This document shows positions 1 through 5,277 of a stretch of 5,277 bases of DNA, piece after piece. The notes beneath the pieces are model-generated. The model saw nothing but the letters and a program-made list of their open reading frames with translations, was not told the origin of the DNA and did not search any database. Position numbers and translations under genes: made by a program. The stretch is taken from contig JBIKLI010000308.1 of assembly GCA_044359885.1 (NCBI GenBank), positions 1 through 5,277 of the forward strand. Direction: 5' to 3'. This stretch comes from CAIOSQ01 sp044359885. Its GTDB lineage: Bacteria; Pseudomonadota; Alphaproteobacteria; CACIAM-22H2. Positions within the stretch are counted from its first letter, which is position 1. Each line of letters starts with the position of its first letter.

Positions 1-1
1 A

Positions 2-76
2 CCGGTGATCATCGTCATCCTGGCCTTCAACTTCCTCGGCGACGGCCTGCGCGACGCGGCGGATCCCTATGGCTGA
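2..76 (+). CDS. C-terminal end of a DppC/OppC-like ABC transporter permease (partial)
   Basis: Only the last 24 codons and the stop of this gene lie in the window. The frame reads a hydrophobic stretch (PVIIVILAFNFLGDGL) and then RDAADPYG before TGA at 74-76. A final membrane helix followed by FN-LGDGLRD-DP is the usual C-terminus of the DppC/OppC permease (BPD_transp_1 family), which forms one half of the inner-membrane channel of peptide/nickel-type importers. Its last 8 bases (69-76) overlap the start of the DppD-like ATPase gene, as expected for the permease-ATPase junction of such an operon. The partner permease (DppB-like), and possibly a binding protein, should lie upstream, outside the window. 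The fragment is too short to say anything about substrate. Confidence 0.85.
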   Translation, partial: PVIIVILAFNFLGDGLRDAADPYG

Positions 77-1082
77 CCCCATCCTTTCCGTACGCGACCT
101 GGAGACATTCTTCCGGGGCGACGAAGGGGTCGTGCGCGCGGTGGACGGCGCCTCCTTCGACCTTTACCCGGGCCGGACCCTCGGCATCGTCGGTGAATCG
201 GGCTGCGGCAAGAGCGTGACCGCGCGTTCGATCCTGCGCATCGTCGAACGGCCCGGGCGGGTGGAAGGCGGCTCGATCATGCTGCGCCGCGCCGATGGCA
301 GCACGGTCGATCTGACGAGCCTGGATACGCGCAGCCGCGAGATGCGGGACATCCGCGGCGGCGAGATCGGCTACGTGTTCCAGGAGCCGATGAGTTCGCT
401 TTCGGCCTATCACACCATCGGCAACCAGCTCATCGAAGCGATCCGCTTGCACCGGCCCCTCGACAAGACCCAGGCCCGGGCACGGGCGGTCGAATTGCTG
501 CACATGGTCGGAATTCCGCGACCGGAACAGCGCGTCGATTCCTATTCCTTCGAACTCTCCGGCGGACTGCGCCAGCGCGTGATGATCGCCCTGGCGCTGG
601 CCGCCGAGCCCCGGATCCTGATCGCCGACGAGCCGACGACCGCTCTCGACGTCACCACCCAGGCGCAGATCCTGGAGCTGATCCGGCGCATTCAGCGCGA
701 GCGCAACCTGGCCGTCGTCCTGATCACCCACGACATGGGCGTGATCGCCGAGATGGCCGACGCGGTCGCCGTCATGTATCTCGGCAAGGTGGTCGAATCG
801 GGGCCGGTGGACACGATTTTCCACGCGCCCAAGCATCCCTACACGCAGTCGCTGCTGCGTTCGATACCGTCGGTGCTGGCCAAGCCGCTGTCGCGGCTCG
901 CGACGATAACCGGCAGCATCCCCCACCCCTTCGCCAGACCGCCGGGTTGTCCGTTCCACCCGCGCTGCCCCAGCTTCATCCCAGGGACCTGCGATGCGAA
1001 GGGACCGGCCGTGGTGCGCCTCGCTGCGGACCATGAGGCGCGCTGCTTCCTCTACGAACAGCCGCGCGAGGCCGCGCCATGA
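69..1082 (+). CDS. DppD/OppD-like ABC transporter ATP-binding protein
   Basis: This is one of the two cytoplasmic ATPases that power a dipeptide/oligopeptide/nickel-type importer. At 337 residues it has the normal family length. Visible motifs, in order, are Walker A GESGCGKS (42-49), Q-loop glutamine 105 in FQEPMSSL, ABC signature LSGGLRQR (163-170), Walker B ILIADEP with catalytic Glu188, D-loop TALD (191-194) and the H-loop histidine 221 in THD. The C-terminal oligopeptide-transporter domain starts near HPYT (256-259). It has cysteines at 294, 300, 308 and 326, the spacing linked in this family to an iron-sulfur cluster. The ATG at 69 overlaps the permease stop by 8 bases and has a purine-rich GGCGGA just upstream, which supports this start. 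The signature has Leu where Met is common (LSGGMRQR), a mild change. The substrate (peptide, nickel or other solute) cannot be told from an ATPase. Confidence 0.95.
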   Translation: MADPILSVRDLETFFRGDEGVVRAVDGASFDLYPGRTLGIVGESGCGKSVTARSILRIVERPGRVEGGSIMLRRADGSTVDLTSLDTRSREMRDIRGGEIGYVFQEPMSSLSAYHTIGNQLIEAIRLHRPLDKTQARARAVELLHMVGIPRPEQRVDSYSFELSGGLRQRVMIALALAAEPRILIADEPTTALDVTTQAQILELIRRIQRERNLAVVLITHDMGVIAEMADAVAVMYLGKVVESGPVDTIFHAPKHPYTQSLLRSIPSVLAKPLSRLATITGSIPHPFARPPGCPFHPRCPSFIPGTCDAKGPAVVRLAADHEARCFLYEQPREAAP

Positions 1083-2098
1083 GTGCCGCGACACCCGTCC
1101 TCTCGGTCGAGGGACTGCGAAAATACTTCCCCATCCGGCGCGGCATCCTGCGCCGCGTGGTCGGCAACGTGAAGGCGGTCGACGACGTGTCGTTCGCGAT
1201 CGCACGCGGGGAAACGCTGTCGCTGGTCGGCGAATCCGGTTGCGGCAAGACGACCACGTCGCGCTGCATCCTGCGCGCCGTGCAGCCAAGCGCCGGCAGC
1301 ATCCGTTTCCTTGCCGCCGAGGGACGCCCGGTCGACGTCGCCGCCCTGCCGCGCGCCGAACTGCGCCCGGTCCGCCGGCAGATGCAGATGATCTTCCAGG
1401 ATCCGTATTCGTCCCTGAACCCGCGCATGACCATCTCGGACATCATCGCCGAGCCGCTGCTGGTCAACGGCATGGGAGACCTCGAGGCGCGACGCAGGCG
1501 CGTCGCCGAACTGCTGGACGTCGTCCAGCTGCCCCGCGCCTACATGAACCGCTTTCCGCATGCCTTTTCCGGCGGCCAGCGTCAGCGCATCGGCATCGCC
1601 CGCGCGCTCGCCCTCAACCCGGCGCTGATCGTCGCCGACGAGCCGGTCTCGGCGCTCGACGTTTCCGTCCAGGCCCAGATCATCAACCTGATGCTGGAAC
1701 TGCAGGAACGGCTCGGACTTTCGTATCTCTTCGTCGCCCATGACCTGTCGGTCGTGAAGCATGTCAGCCATCGCGTGGCGGTCATGTATGTCGGGCGCAT
1801 CGTCGAGATCGCCGACACGGCGACGATCTTCGCCAAGCCCCGGCACCCCTACACCGAAGCCCTGCTCTCCGCGGTTCCGGTGCCGGATCCCCGCAAGCGC
1901 GCCCAGCGCATCGTGCTCGAGGGCGAGGTCGCCGATCCGTCGAACGTGCCGTCAGGATGCGCCTTCCATCCGCGCTGCCCCTACGCCGTGGATCGCTGCC
2001 GCGCCGACAGGCCGGAGCTGCGCGATGTCGGCGGCGGCAATCTCGTCGCCTGTCATCGCGCCGCCGAACTCGACCTGCGCGGCGTGGCCGCGCACTGA
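1079..2098 (+). CDS. DppF/OppF-like ABC transporter ATP-binding protein
   Basis: This is the second ATPase of the importer and is expected to form a heterodimer with the preceding DppD-like subunit under the two permeases. At 339 residues it is full length. The N-terminus (LRKYFPIRRGIL, from residue 13) and the following VKAVDDVSF are typical of the DppF/OppF branch. Motifs are Walker A GESGCGKT (51-58), Q-loop Gln107 in IFQDPYSSLNPRMT, signature FSGGQRQR (163-170), Walker B LIVADEP with Glu188, D-loop SALD (191-194) and His221. The C-terminal region has cysteines 294, 300, 307 and 325, again the four-cysteine pattern of this family. The start overlaps the previous stop as ATGA, with GAGG at 1068-1071 placed 7 bases upstream, so translational coupling is likely. 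Both ATP sites look catalytically intact. No further + strand gene follows closely, so this is probably the last gene of its operon. Confidence 0.95.
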   Translation: MSAATPVLSVEGLRKYFPIRRGILRRVVGNVKAVDDVSFAIARGETLSLVGESGCGKTTTSRCILRAVQPSAGSIRFLAAEGRPVDVAALPRAELRPVRRQMQMIFQDPYSSLNPRMTISDIIAEPLLVNGMGDLEARRRRVAELLDVVQLPRAYMNRFPHAFSGGQRQRIGIARALALNPALIVADEPVSALDVSVQAQIINLMLELQERLGLSYLFVAHDLSVVKHVSHRVAVMYVGRIVEIADTATIFAKPRHPYTEALLSAVPVPDPRKRAQRIVLEGEVADPSNVPSGCAFHPRCPYAVDRCRADRPELRDVGGGNLVACHRAAELDLRGVAAH

Positions 2099-2110
2099 TC
2101 CGTCGGAAGG

Positions 2111-2141
2111 AAGCCCGGCGCCGTCAGGCCGTCCGGGCCTT
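2111..2141. terminator. Possible shared terminator hairpin between convergent genes
   Basis: Bases 2111-2120 (AAGCCCGGCG) can pair with 2130-2141 (CGTCCGGGCCTT), with one unpaired base on the 3' side at two places and a loop of about 9 bases. The hairpin lies 13 bases after the ATPase stop and runs over the last codons of the converging aldolase gene, where a bidirectional terminator would be expected. No clear U-run follows on either strand, so intrinsic termination is uncertain. Confidence 0.25.
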
Positions 2142-2891
2142 CAACTCGTCGAGCTGCAGCCGGGCGCCGGCGATCATGCTGGCCAGGTCCGAGGTCAGCA
2201 TCACCATGTCGAACCCGCGCTTGACCGCACCGGCCGCGAAGGCGGCGCTCGCGCAATGCATCACGCATTTGATGCCGGCCCTGTGGGCCGCGTCACGGAT
2301 CCGATCGCAGGCGGCGATGTGGACCGGATCGGGATTGTCGCCGCGCGGCGGCAGGCCGAGCGCGAAGGAAAGATCGGCGGGACCGATATAGACGGCGTCG
2401 AGACCGGGCGTGGCGCAAATCGCGTCAAGGTTCTCGAGGCCATCCTTCGTCTCGATCATGGCCATGACCAGGATCTCGTCGTTGGCGTTGGCCACGTAGT
2501 CGGCGCCTGCATAATGGATGGCCCGCACCGGGCCATTGGAGCGAATTCCGACCGGCGGATACCGGCAGGCAGCCACGGCGGCCGCCGCCTCCGCGGCATT
2601 GTTGACCAGCGGAACGATGACGCCATAGGCCCCGAGATCGAGCGCCTTCATGATCGCCGCCGGTTCGTTCCAGGCGACGCGAACGAAGGGCACCGTGTCG
2701 GTCTGCGAAATGGCCTGCAGCAACGGGCCGACATCCTTCATCTCCGACGTGCCATGCTGCAGGTCGACGCACAGCGCATCGAAGCCCTGTCGCGCCATGA
2801 CCTCGGCCGTGAATCCGTGCGAGATCCCGAGCCAGCCCAGCGTCGCGCAGCGGCCCGCCCCCCAGATCTCCTTGATCCTGTTCTTGCGCAT
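2124..2891 (-). CDS. HpcH/HpaI-family class II pyruvate aldolase
   Basis: The 255-residue product belongs to the HpcH/HpaI aldolase family (TIM barrel, cytoplasmic). Members reversibly cleave 4-hydroxy-2-oxo acids to pyruvate plus an aldehyde using a divalent metal. The catalytic set is in place: His46 in VDLQHG, Arg71 in PFVRV, metal ligands Glu147 in MIET and Asp173 in GPADLS. These match His45, Arg70, Glu149 and Asp175 of E. coli HpaI. Length is normal for the family. The frame is open 20 codons further up, to 2951, but the ATG at 2891 is preferred: it has a GGGGGG ribosome-binding site 9 bases upstream, and the family N-terminus begins here (MRKNRIKEIW). One oddity is residues 115-124, which read GIRSNGPVRA, where HpaI/GarL-type enzymes usually have an Arg-Gly pair in this loop; this suggests another substrate branch. 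The gene stands alone, convergent with the ATPase operon (25-base gap) and divergent from the binding-protein gene. Family is confident; substrate unknown. Confidence 0.9.
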   Translation of the reverse strand: MRKNRIKEIWGAGRCATLGWLGISHGFTAEVMARQGFDALCVDLQHGTSEMKDVGPLLQAISQTDTVPFVRVAWNEPAAIMKALDLGAYGVIVPLVNNAAEAAAAVAACRYPPVGIRSNGPVRAIHYAGADYVANANDEILVMAMIETKDGLENLDAICATPGLDAVYIGPADLSFALGLPPRGDNPDPVHIAACDRIRDAAHRAGIKCVMHCASAAFAAGAVKRGFDMVMLTSDLASMIAGARLQLDELKARTA

Positions 2892-2900
2892 CGTCGTCGT

Positions 2901-2906
2901 CCCCCC
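2901..2906 (-). promoter_or_regulatory. Ribosome-binding site of the aldolase gene
   Basis: On the - strand this is a run of six G followed by A, separated from the ATG at 2891-2889 by the repeat ACGACGACG. It decides in favour of the internal start at 2891 over the longer frame from 2951, which has no comparable site known from this window. Confidence 0.6.
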
Positions 2907-2943
2907 GATCGCGAAAGGATTGCGGACGTTGCGGCCGCGATCG
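2906..2943. repeat. Perfect 8-bp inverted repeat upstream of the aldolase start
   Basis: CGATCGCG at 2906-2913 is the exact reverse complement of CGCGATCG at 2936-2943, with a 22-base spacer. In the aldolase mRNA the downstream arm ends on the first G of the ribosome-binding site, so a hairpin here could affect ribosome access. It could equally be a widely spaced operator or a chance repeat in GC-rich DNA. Confidence 0.4.
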
Positions 2944-2991
2944 TCCCGCATGTCCCGATCTGGAGGGTCCCGATGTCAGAAACCGACCGGA

Positions 2992-3010
2992 CGCCCCCCG
3001 GCGCCCCCCG
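2992..3010. repeat. Short direct repeat of CGCCCCCCG, period 10
   Basis: The 9-base unit occurs at 2992-3000 and again at 3002-3010, separated by one G. The 10-base period is close to one helical turn. It is a short low-complexity repeat in non-coding DNA; no function can be assigned. Confidence 0.5.
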
Positions 3011-3054
3011 ACGTGATCGCCGGCGCGCGCGGCGAAACGAAAGCCCTCAGGCAT

Positions 3055-3072
3055 CCAGAATTTGAATTCTGG
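3055..3072. promoter_or_regulatory. Operator-like perfect palindrome
   Basis: CCAGAATT (3055-3062) and AATTCTGG (3065-3072) are perfect inverted repeats with a 2-base TG spacer, giving an 18-base near-continuous palindrome. It lies about 160 bases from the aldolase start and about 140 from the binding-protein start, and is AT-rich at its centre inside GC-rich surroundings. This size and symmetry fit a binding site for a dimeric helix-turn-helix regulator. The regulator is not in the window and I do not recognise the motif as a named operator. Confidence 0.5.
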
Positions 3073-3162
3073 GCGATTTGCCACGCTGGCGGAAGCGCAA
3101 TCTCGTCCCGATCCGCGCGATTCCCGCTAGGTCAGGGGGCAGCGAAATCGTAGGGTCGTCTC

Positions 3163-3187
3163 AACGGATCCGGCAGAACGGATCCGG
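3163..3187 (+). repeat. Tandem 11-bp repeat of palindromes, able to form a leader hairpin
   Basis: AACGGATCCGG occurs at 3163-3173 and 3177-3187, a period of 14 bases. Each copy contains the self-complementary CGGATCCG (3165-3172 and 3179-3186), so the two copies can also pair with each other as an 8-bp stem with a 6-base loop (GCAGAA). The element ends about 14 bases before the G-rich ribosome-binding site of the binding-protein gene. It may be a pair of protein-binding half sites or an mRNA leader hairpin. Confidence 0.5.
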
Positions 3188-3199
3188 TGCTTATCCAAT

Positions 3200-3209
3200 A
3201 AGGGGGGGG
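3200..3209 (+). promoter_or_regulatory. Ribosome-binding site formed by an eight-G run
   Basis: AAGGGGGGGG ends 5 bases before the ATG at 3215. It is the only purine-rich stretch close enough to serve as the Shine-Dalgarno site and so supports that start. The eight consecutive G (3202-3209) are unusual for such a site and are prone to slippage during replication. Confidence 0.65.
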
Positions 3210-3214
3210 TACGA

Positions 3215-5269
3215 ATGAAGCTTCGCTGGCCTGTCCTGGCGCGCCTCGCGCTGGGAACCGCTCTTGCGTTTGCCGTGATGCCAGGGATTGAAGCTCGCGC
3301 ACAGAGCGCGTTGTCGCAGTCTGGCCTCGTGGGCACACCCGAGGGCATCACGATCATCACCGATCCGGCGCAGTGGCCGAAGAATTTCAACGAGGCGCCG
3401 CAGCTGGCGGAGCTGGTCCGGCAGGGCAAGCTGCCGCCGGTCAAGGACCGGCTGCCGCAGGACCTGATGGTCATCAAGCCTGTGCACGAGATCGGCAAGT
3501 ATGGCGGCGTCTGGCGTCGCGGCTTCACTGGCCCGGGCGACAACGAGAACGGCAACCGCATCAACGCCTCCGACAGGCCGATCCTGGTCGACCATACCGG
3601 CGCCAAACCCAATCCTTCGCTCGCGAAGGGCTGGAGGATGAGCGGCGACGCGAAGACCTTCACGCTCGATCTGCGTCGCGGCCTGCGCTGGTCGGATGGC
3701 GCGCCGATGACGGCGGACGATTTCGTCTTCTGGTTCGAGGATCTCTACGGCAACAAGGACATCGTGCCGTCGCCGATCACCGACATGATGCCGCAGGGCA
3801 AGCCCGGGCGGATCGTCAAGGTCGACGATTTCACGGTGAATTTCGAATTCGACGTGCCCTATTTCCTCTTCGAGGACCTGATGACCGGCGACACGCTGAT
3901 CGGCGGCGGTCAGTCCCTGCGCCAATCCGACAAGCGCACACATGGTGCCTATGCGCCGGCCCATTATCTCAAGCAGTTCCTGCCGAAATACGTGCAGGGC
4001 GGCGTCGAGGCCGCGAACGCGGCGGCGCGCGCCGAGGGCTTCGACAACTGGGTCGCACGGCTGCATTTCAAGAAGGACTGGACGCTTAACCCGGAACTGC
4101 CGGTTCTGGGGCCGTTCAGGACCGTACAGCCGATAAATCGCCCGATCTGGGTGATGGAGCGCAATCCGTATTACTGGGCCGTCGACACGGCCGGCAACCA
4201 GCTGCCCTATCTCGACGGCGTGGTCATGACGCTGGCCGAGAACCTGGAAGTGCTGAACCTGCGCGCCATGGCCGGCGAATACGACCTGCAGGAGCGCCAT
4301 ATCGACATCGGCAAACTGCCGGTGATCCTGGAGAACCAGACTCGTGGCCGCTACAAGGTCCATCTCGACCTCGCGCTCAACGGTTCCGATGCGGTCTATT
4401 TCTTCAACCAGACCTACGACGCGGATCCCGAGATCGCGAAATGGATTCGCAACGTCGATTTCCGTCGCGCGCTGTCGCTCGCCCTCGACCGCAACCAACT
4501 GAATGAAGCCTTCTGGCTCGGCGTCGCGGTTCCCGGCTCTGTCGCGCCGGGCGAGGCCCTGCCCTATTTCCCCGGGCCGGGCTGGCGCGAGAAATGGTCG
4601 ACCTTCGATCAGAAGCAGGCCAACGAGATGCTCGACCGCATCGGGCTCACGCGCAGGGACGCCCAGGGTTTCCGGGTGCGCACCGACAATGGTCAGCGTC
4701 TGCGCCTCCAGATCCAGGCGGTTCAGGCCTTCCTGCCCTGGCCGAAGATCTCCGAAATGGTGGCCGACCAATGGGCCAAGGTCGGTATCCAGGCCGACGT
4801 GCGCGATACCGAGCGTACGTTGGCCACGACCCGCACCTGGAACAACGAGCACCAGATCACGGTCTGGATGAATGGCGGCACCGAATTGCTCTACCTCTAT
4901 CCCTTTCACGTGCTCCCCGTCGACGCGCCGCCCGGCTCGGCGGCCATGGGGCCGGAGCATGGGAAGTGGTTCGCATCCAACGGCGCCAGCGGCAGGAAGC
5001 CGACCGACCCCCATATCCTGAGGATGCTCGAACTCTTCAGGTCCGCCGCCAGCCAGACGATGGAAGAGCGGATCAAGACGGCGCAGGAAATCTGGAAGAT
5101 CGAGATCGACCAGCAATACGGCATCGGCACCGTGGGTCAATCCCCGGCGCTGATGGGCGTGCGGCTGGTCAGCACCCGCCTGGGCAACATCCCGTCGCGC
5201 AATTGCATCGCACAGCATTGCCGCACGCCAGGCGGCGCGCACCCCGAGACCTGGTTCTACAAGAACTGA
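3215..5269 (+). CDS. Periplasmic solute-binding protein of a peptide-type ABC importer (family 5)
   Basis: The 684-residue product is a secreted binding protein of the SBP family 5 (SBP_bac_5) type, which captures peptides or other solutes in the periplasm and delivers them to Dpp/Opp-type importers. An export signal is clear: basic start MKLRWPVLAR, a hydrophobic core to about residue 22, and a signal peptidase I site after ARA at 29. There is no lipobox cysteine, so it should be soluble. Family hallmarks are LAKGWRMSGDAKTFTLDLR from residue 136, WSDGAPMTADDF (159-170), NPYYW in the middle, and VDFRRALSLALDR (414-426). It is longer than the roughly 530 residues of DppA/OppA, as in a long subgroup ending PETWFYK. 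The only two cysteines, 664 and 669, lie near the C-terminus. The ATG at 3215 has a strong G-run site 5 bases upstream. Its permeases may lie beyond the right edge, or it may serve the importer at 2-2098. Substrate unknown. Confidence 0.93.
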   Translation: MKLRWPVLARLALGTALAFAVMPGIEARAQSALSQSGLVGTPEGITIITDPAQWPKNFNEAPQLAELVRQGKLPPVKDRLPQDLMVIKPVHEIGKYGGVWRRGFTGPGDNENGNRINASDRPILVDHTGAKPNPSLAKGWRMSGDAKTFTLDLRRGLRWSDGAPMTADDFVFWFEDLYGNKDIVPSPITDMMPQGKPGRIVKVDDFTVNFEFDVPYFLFEDLMTGDTLIGGGQSLRQSDKRTHGAYAPAHYLKQFLPKYVQGGVEAANAAARAEGFDNWVARLHFKKDWTLNPELPVLGPFRTVQPINRPIWVMERNPYYWAVDTAGNQLPYLDGVVMTLAENLEVLNLRAMAGEYDLQERHIDIGKLPVILENQTRGRYKVHLDLALNGSDAVYFFNQTYDADPEIAKWIRNVDFRRALSLALDRNQLNEAFWLGVAVPGSVAPGEALPYFPGPGWREKWSTFDQKQANEMLDRIGLTRRDAQGFRVRTDNGQRLRLQIQAVQAFLPWPKISEMVADQWAKVGIQADVRDTERTLATTRTWNNEHQITVWMNGGTELLYLYPFHVLPVDAPPGSAAMGPEHGKWFASNGASGRKPTDPHILRMLELFRSAASQTMEERIKTAQEIWKIEIDQQYGIGTVGQSPALMGVRLVSTRLGNIPSRNCIAQHCRTPGGAHPETWFYKN

Positions 5270-5277
5270 GGCTGGCT

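Larger units (their letters stand above)
2892..3214. promoter_or_regulatory. Divergent intergenic region with regulatory-looking repeats
   Basis: This 323-base gap separates the starts of the aldolase gene (leftward) and the solute-binding-protein gene (rightward), so it must hold promoters for both unless one is read from afar. No protein-like reading frame is visible in it. It is more varied in composition than the genes: an AT-rich core near 3055-3072, C-runs at 2994-3009 and a G-run at 3202-3209. I could not find a convincing -35/-10 pair. TTGCCA at 3078-3083 is a weak -35 candidate without a good -10. Individual elements are listed separately. Confidence 0.6.

Noticed and set aside
27..1289. 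A 420-codon open frame on the - strand across the first ATPase gene
   Set aside because: It runs opposite to two genes with complete ATPase motifs, shows no family resemblance and has a low-complexity Arg-rich start. It is a shadow of GC-rich coding.
2889..2951. A longer start for the aldolase at 2951
   Set aside because: The extra 20 residues do not resemble the family N-terminus. They would cover the inverted repeat and the good ribosome-binding site that serve the ATG at 2891.
3016..3034. GC-rich imperfect palindrome (CGCCG...CGGCG)
   Set aside because: The arms are only five bases long with mismatches inside, which is common by chance in DNA this rich in G and C.
1761..3065. A 434-codon open frame on the + strand spanning the ATPase end and the aldolase gene
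   Set aside because: It crosses the end of one real gene and lies antisense to another, and its translation resembles no protein family.
3062..3106. Sigma-70-like promoter using TTGAAT (3062) or TTGCCA (3078) as -35
   Set aside because: No acceptable -10 box lies 15-18 bases downstream of either, so I do not call a promoter.
3163..3187. Attachment site or insertion-sequence target repeat
   Set aside because: No integrase, transposase or terminal inverted repeats are present nearby, and the copies are tandem rather than flanking an insert.
3191..5242. A 683-codon open frame on the - strand, opposite almost the whole binding-protein gene
   Set aside because: Its translation has no recognisable domain and is rich in Arg, Asp, His and Gly, as is typical of the antisense of a high-GC gene. 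The + strand frame has a signal peptide, a ribosome-binding site and clear family motifs.

Overview
The window is high-GC, tightly packed bacterial DNA. Its transporter genes and GC-rich codon use look like a free-living proteobacterium, most likely an alphaproteobacterium. That assignment rests on the general look of the proteins, not on a marker gene. No RNA gene, mobile element or CRISPR array is visible.

Region 1 (2-2098, + strand) is the downstream end of an ABC importer operon of the dipeptide/oligopeptide/nickel (Dpp/Opp) type. It holds the last 24 codons of a DppC-like inner-membrane permease, a complete DppD/OppD-like ATPase (69-1082) and a complete DppF/OppF-like ATPase (1079-2098). 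Overlaps of 8 and 4 bases join the three genes, so they are probably translated in a coupled way. Both ATPases carry a complete set of nucleotide-binding motifs and a C-terminal four-cysteine region.

Region 2 (2124-2891, - strand) is one gene converging on the ATPase operon. It encodes an HpcH/HpaI-family class II pyruvate aldolase with its catalytic His, Arg, Glu and Asp all present.

Region 3 (2892-3214) is a 323-base non-coding gap between two divergent starts. It holds a perfect 18-bp palindrome, an inverted repeat next to the aldolase ribosome-binding site, a pair of 8-bp palindromes that can fold into a hairpin, and a run of eight G that serves as the ribosome-binding site of the next gene. 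It is the most information-rich non-coding part of the window.

Region 4 (3215-5269, + strand) is a complete, secreted family 5 solute-binding protein of 684 residues, of the kind that feeds Dpp/Opp-type importers. It may open a second transporter operon running past the right edge, or it may be the binding protein of the importer in region 1.

A plausible joint role is uptake of a peptide-like or other small organic solute, with the aldolase cleaving a hydroxy-oxo-acid made from it. The substrate cannot be read from the sequence. I found no clear sign of a new kind of system. The most checkable novelties are the regulatory-looking elements at 2906-3209 and the altered substrate-loop motif in the aldolase.
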